Shown piece after piece: positions 49,672-55,743 of a DNA stretch of 55,743 nt. Made by a program: the position numbers and the translations under genes. Under the pieces are notes generated by a model. It did not search any database, was not told the origin of the DNA, and was given only the letters and a program-made list of their open reading frames with translations. Source of the DNA: Smittium mucronatum (Eukaryota; Kickxellomycota; Harpellomycetes; Harpellales; Legeriomycetaceae). The number at the start of each line of letters is the position of its first letter. The stretch's first letter is position 1. Location: the NCBI GenBank assembly GCA_001953115.1, contig LSSL01000145.1, positions 1 to 55,743 of the forward strand. Direction: 5' to 3'.

Positions 49672-49684
49672 ATGTTATTTAATA
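49672..49684. repeat. target-site duplication, left (SINE copy 7)
   Basis: ATGTTATTTAATA is repeated as ATGCTATTTAATA at 50153-50165, 12 of 13 bases. Confidence 0.85.
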
Positions 49685-50152
49685 TTTTTTTTTTTATTGT
49701 ATCACAGAATTTTATTGCAAGATAACGTCATTAAAAACTATACTAAAAAAATATGAAAAAAAGAAAAAGTCGTATAGAAAAGACTATTATCCTAACTACA
49801 ATAAGCTTCTCTGCCGGACTACCGGCCGCGTACCTACGGGAAAAGGGTTCAATCTACCAACCGAAAGACCCCCCCCCCTGGTATTGCTTCAGTAGGCTGG
49901 ATGACTGAGGTTACGTGCAGTCAAGAATTAAGCTCTTTGTCAATGAAAAACAGTTCATTGAAGCTATTGAGTTCCTAGTCAGAGCCTAATTCTAACAGGA
50001 TTAATAAAATTAGGCTCCTACCCAAAATTGTGTTTGATCTACATGGCTTTACTACAAATAGCTGTTAGACGCTGAGATCCGTCTGACTATCGAACGCTGG
50101 ACTTGTGCACTAGACTATATCTCAGCTGTGCTAAACGATCGGTTCCTCCTGT
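49685..50152 (-). mobile_element. SINE-like element, copy 7 (5'-truncated, 13-bp TSD)
   Basis: It is a minus-strand copy with an intact T-tract and tail, but the head is missing: similarity stops after GGTTCCTCCTGT, about 160 bases short of the family 5' end. A 13-bp target duplication still brackets it exactly. Truncation at the head with an intact tail and duplication is the classical outcome of incomplete target-primed reverse transcription. The family's C6 tract (complement of G6) has grown to 10 C at 49869-49878. Confidence 0.92.
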
Positions 50153-50165
50153 ATGCTATTTAATA
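50153..50165. repeat. target-site duplication, right (SINE copy 7)
   Basis: This is the partner of 49672-49684. Confidence 0.85.

Positions 50166-55743
<5,578 letters not shown>

Overview
The window is nuclear DNA of a filamentous or early-diverging fungus. Two multi-exon genes with fungal-type short introns (about 45-120 bases, GT..AG) can be read, and one encodes a velvet-domain protein, a family known from fungi. The DNA is very AT-rich and gene-poor, with about 34.7 kb between the two genes, which fits a repeat-bloated, AT-rich genome. I cannot name the genus. The other large genome class with long AT-rich spacers (bacterial or organellar DNA) is excluded by the spliceosomal introns.

Layout. 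1-2393 holds one copy of a 0.63-kb retroposed repeat and two short MITEs. 2394-4947 (+) is PAN3, the pseudokinase subunit of the PAN2-PAN3 poly(A) nuclease, with a PAM2 motif near its N terminus. 4948-16822 is extremely AT-rich, without recognisable genes; at 9760-11368 it carries a near-perfect inverted repeat with 575-base arms. 16823-18091 is an assembly gap (108 N) flanked by two identical copies of the 0.63-kb repeat. 18092-39625 is less AT-rich but has no recognisable gene; it is a graveyard of the 0.63-kb SINE-like element, about 171-bp piggyBac-type MITEs bounded by TTAA, a second MITE family, and a diverged inverted repeat. 39626-42216 (+) is an eight-exon velvet regulator of the VosA/VelC type with a long disordered tail. 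42217-49684 contains another MITE, some short exon-like open frames that I could not assign, and noncoding DNA. 49685-50152 is a 5'-truncated SINE copy. The rest is extremely AT-rich and ends in a (TAA)n microsatellite of about 150 bases that runs off the window.

Function. PAN3 (cytoplasmic mRNA deadenylation) and the velvet factor (nuclear control of sporulation and development) are not known to act together, and their distance gives no reason to link them. The most informative content is the repeat biology: a SINE-like family whose target-site duplications, A-tails and one 5'-truncated copy show target-primed reverse transcription, a miniature piggyBac-type family with at least nine copies, nested insertions, and the large hairpin-forming palindrome. 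The hairpin is either a real dsRNA-forming locus or an amplification/assembly artefact.
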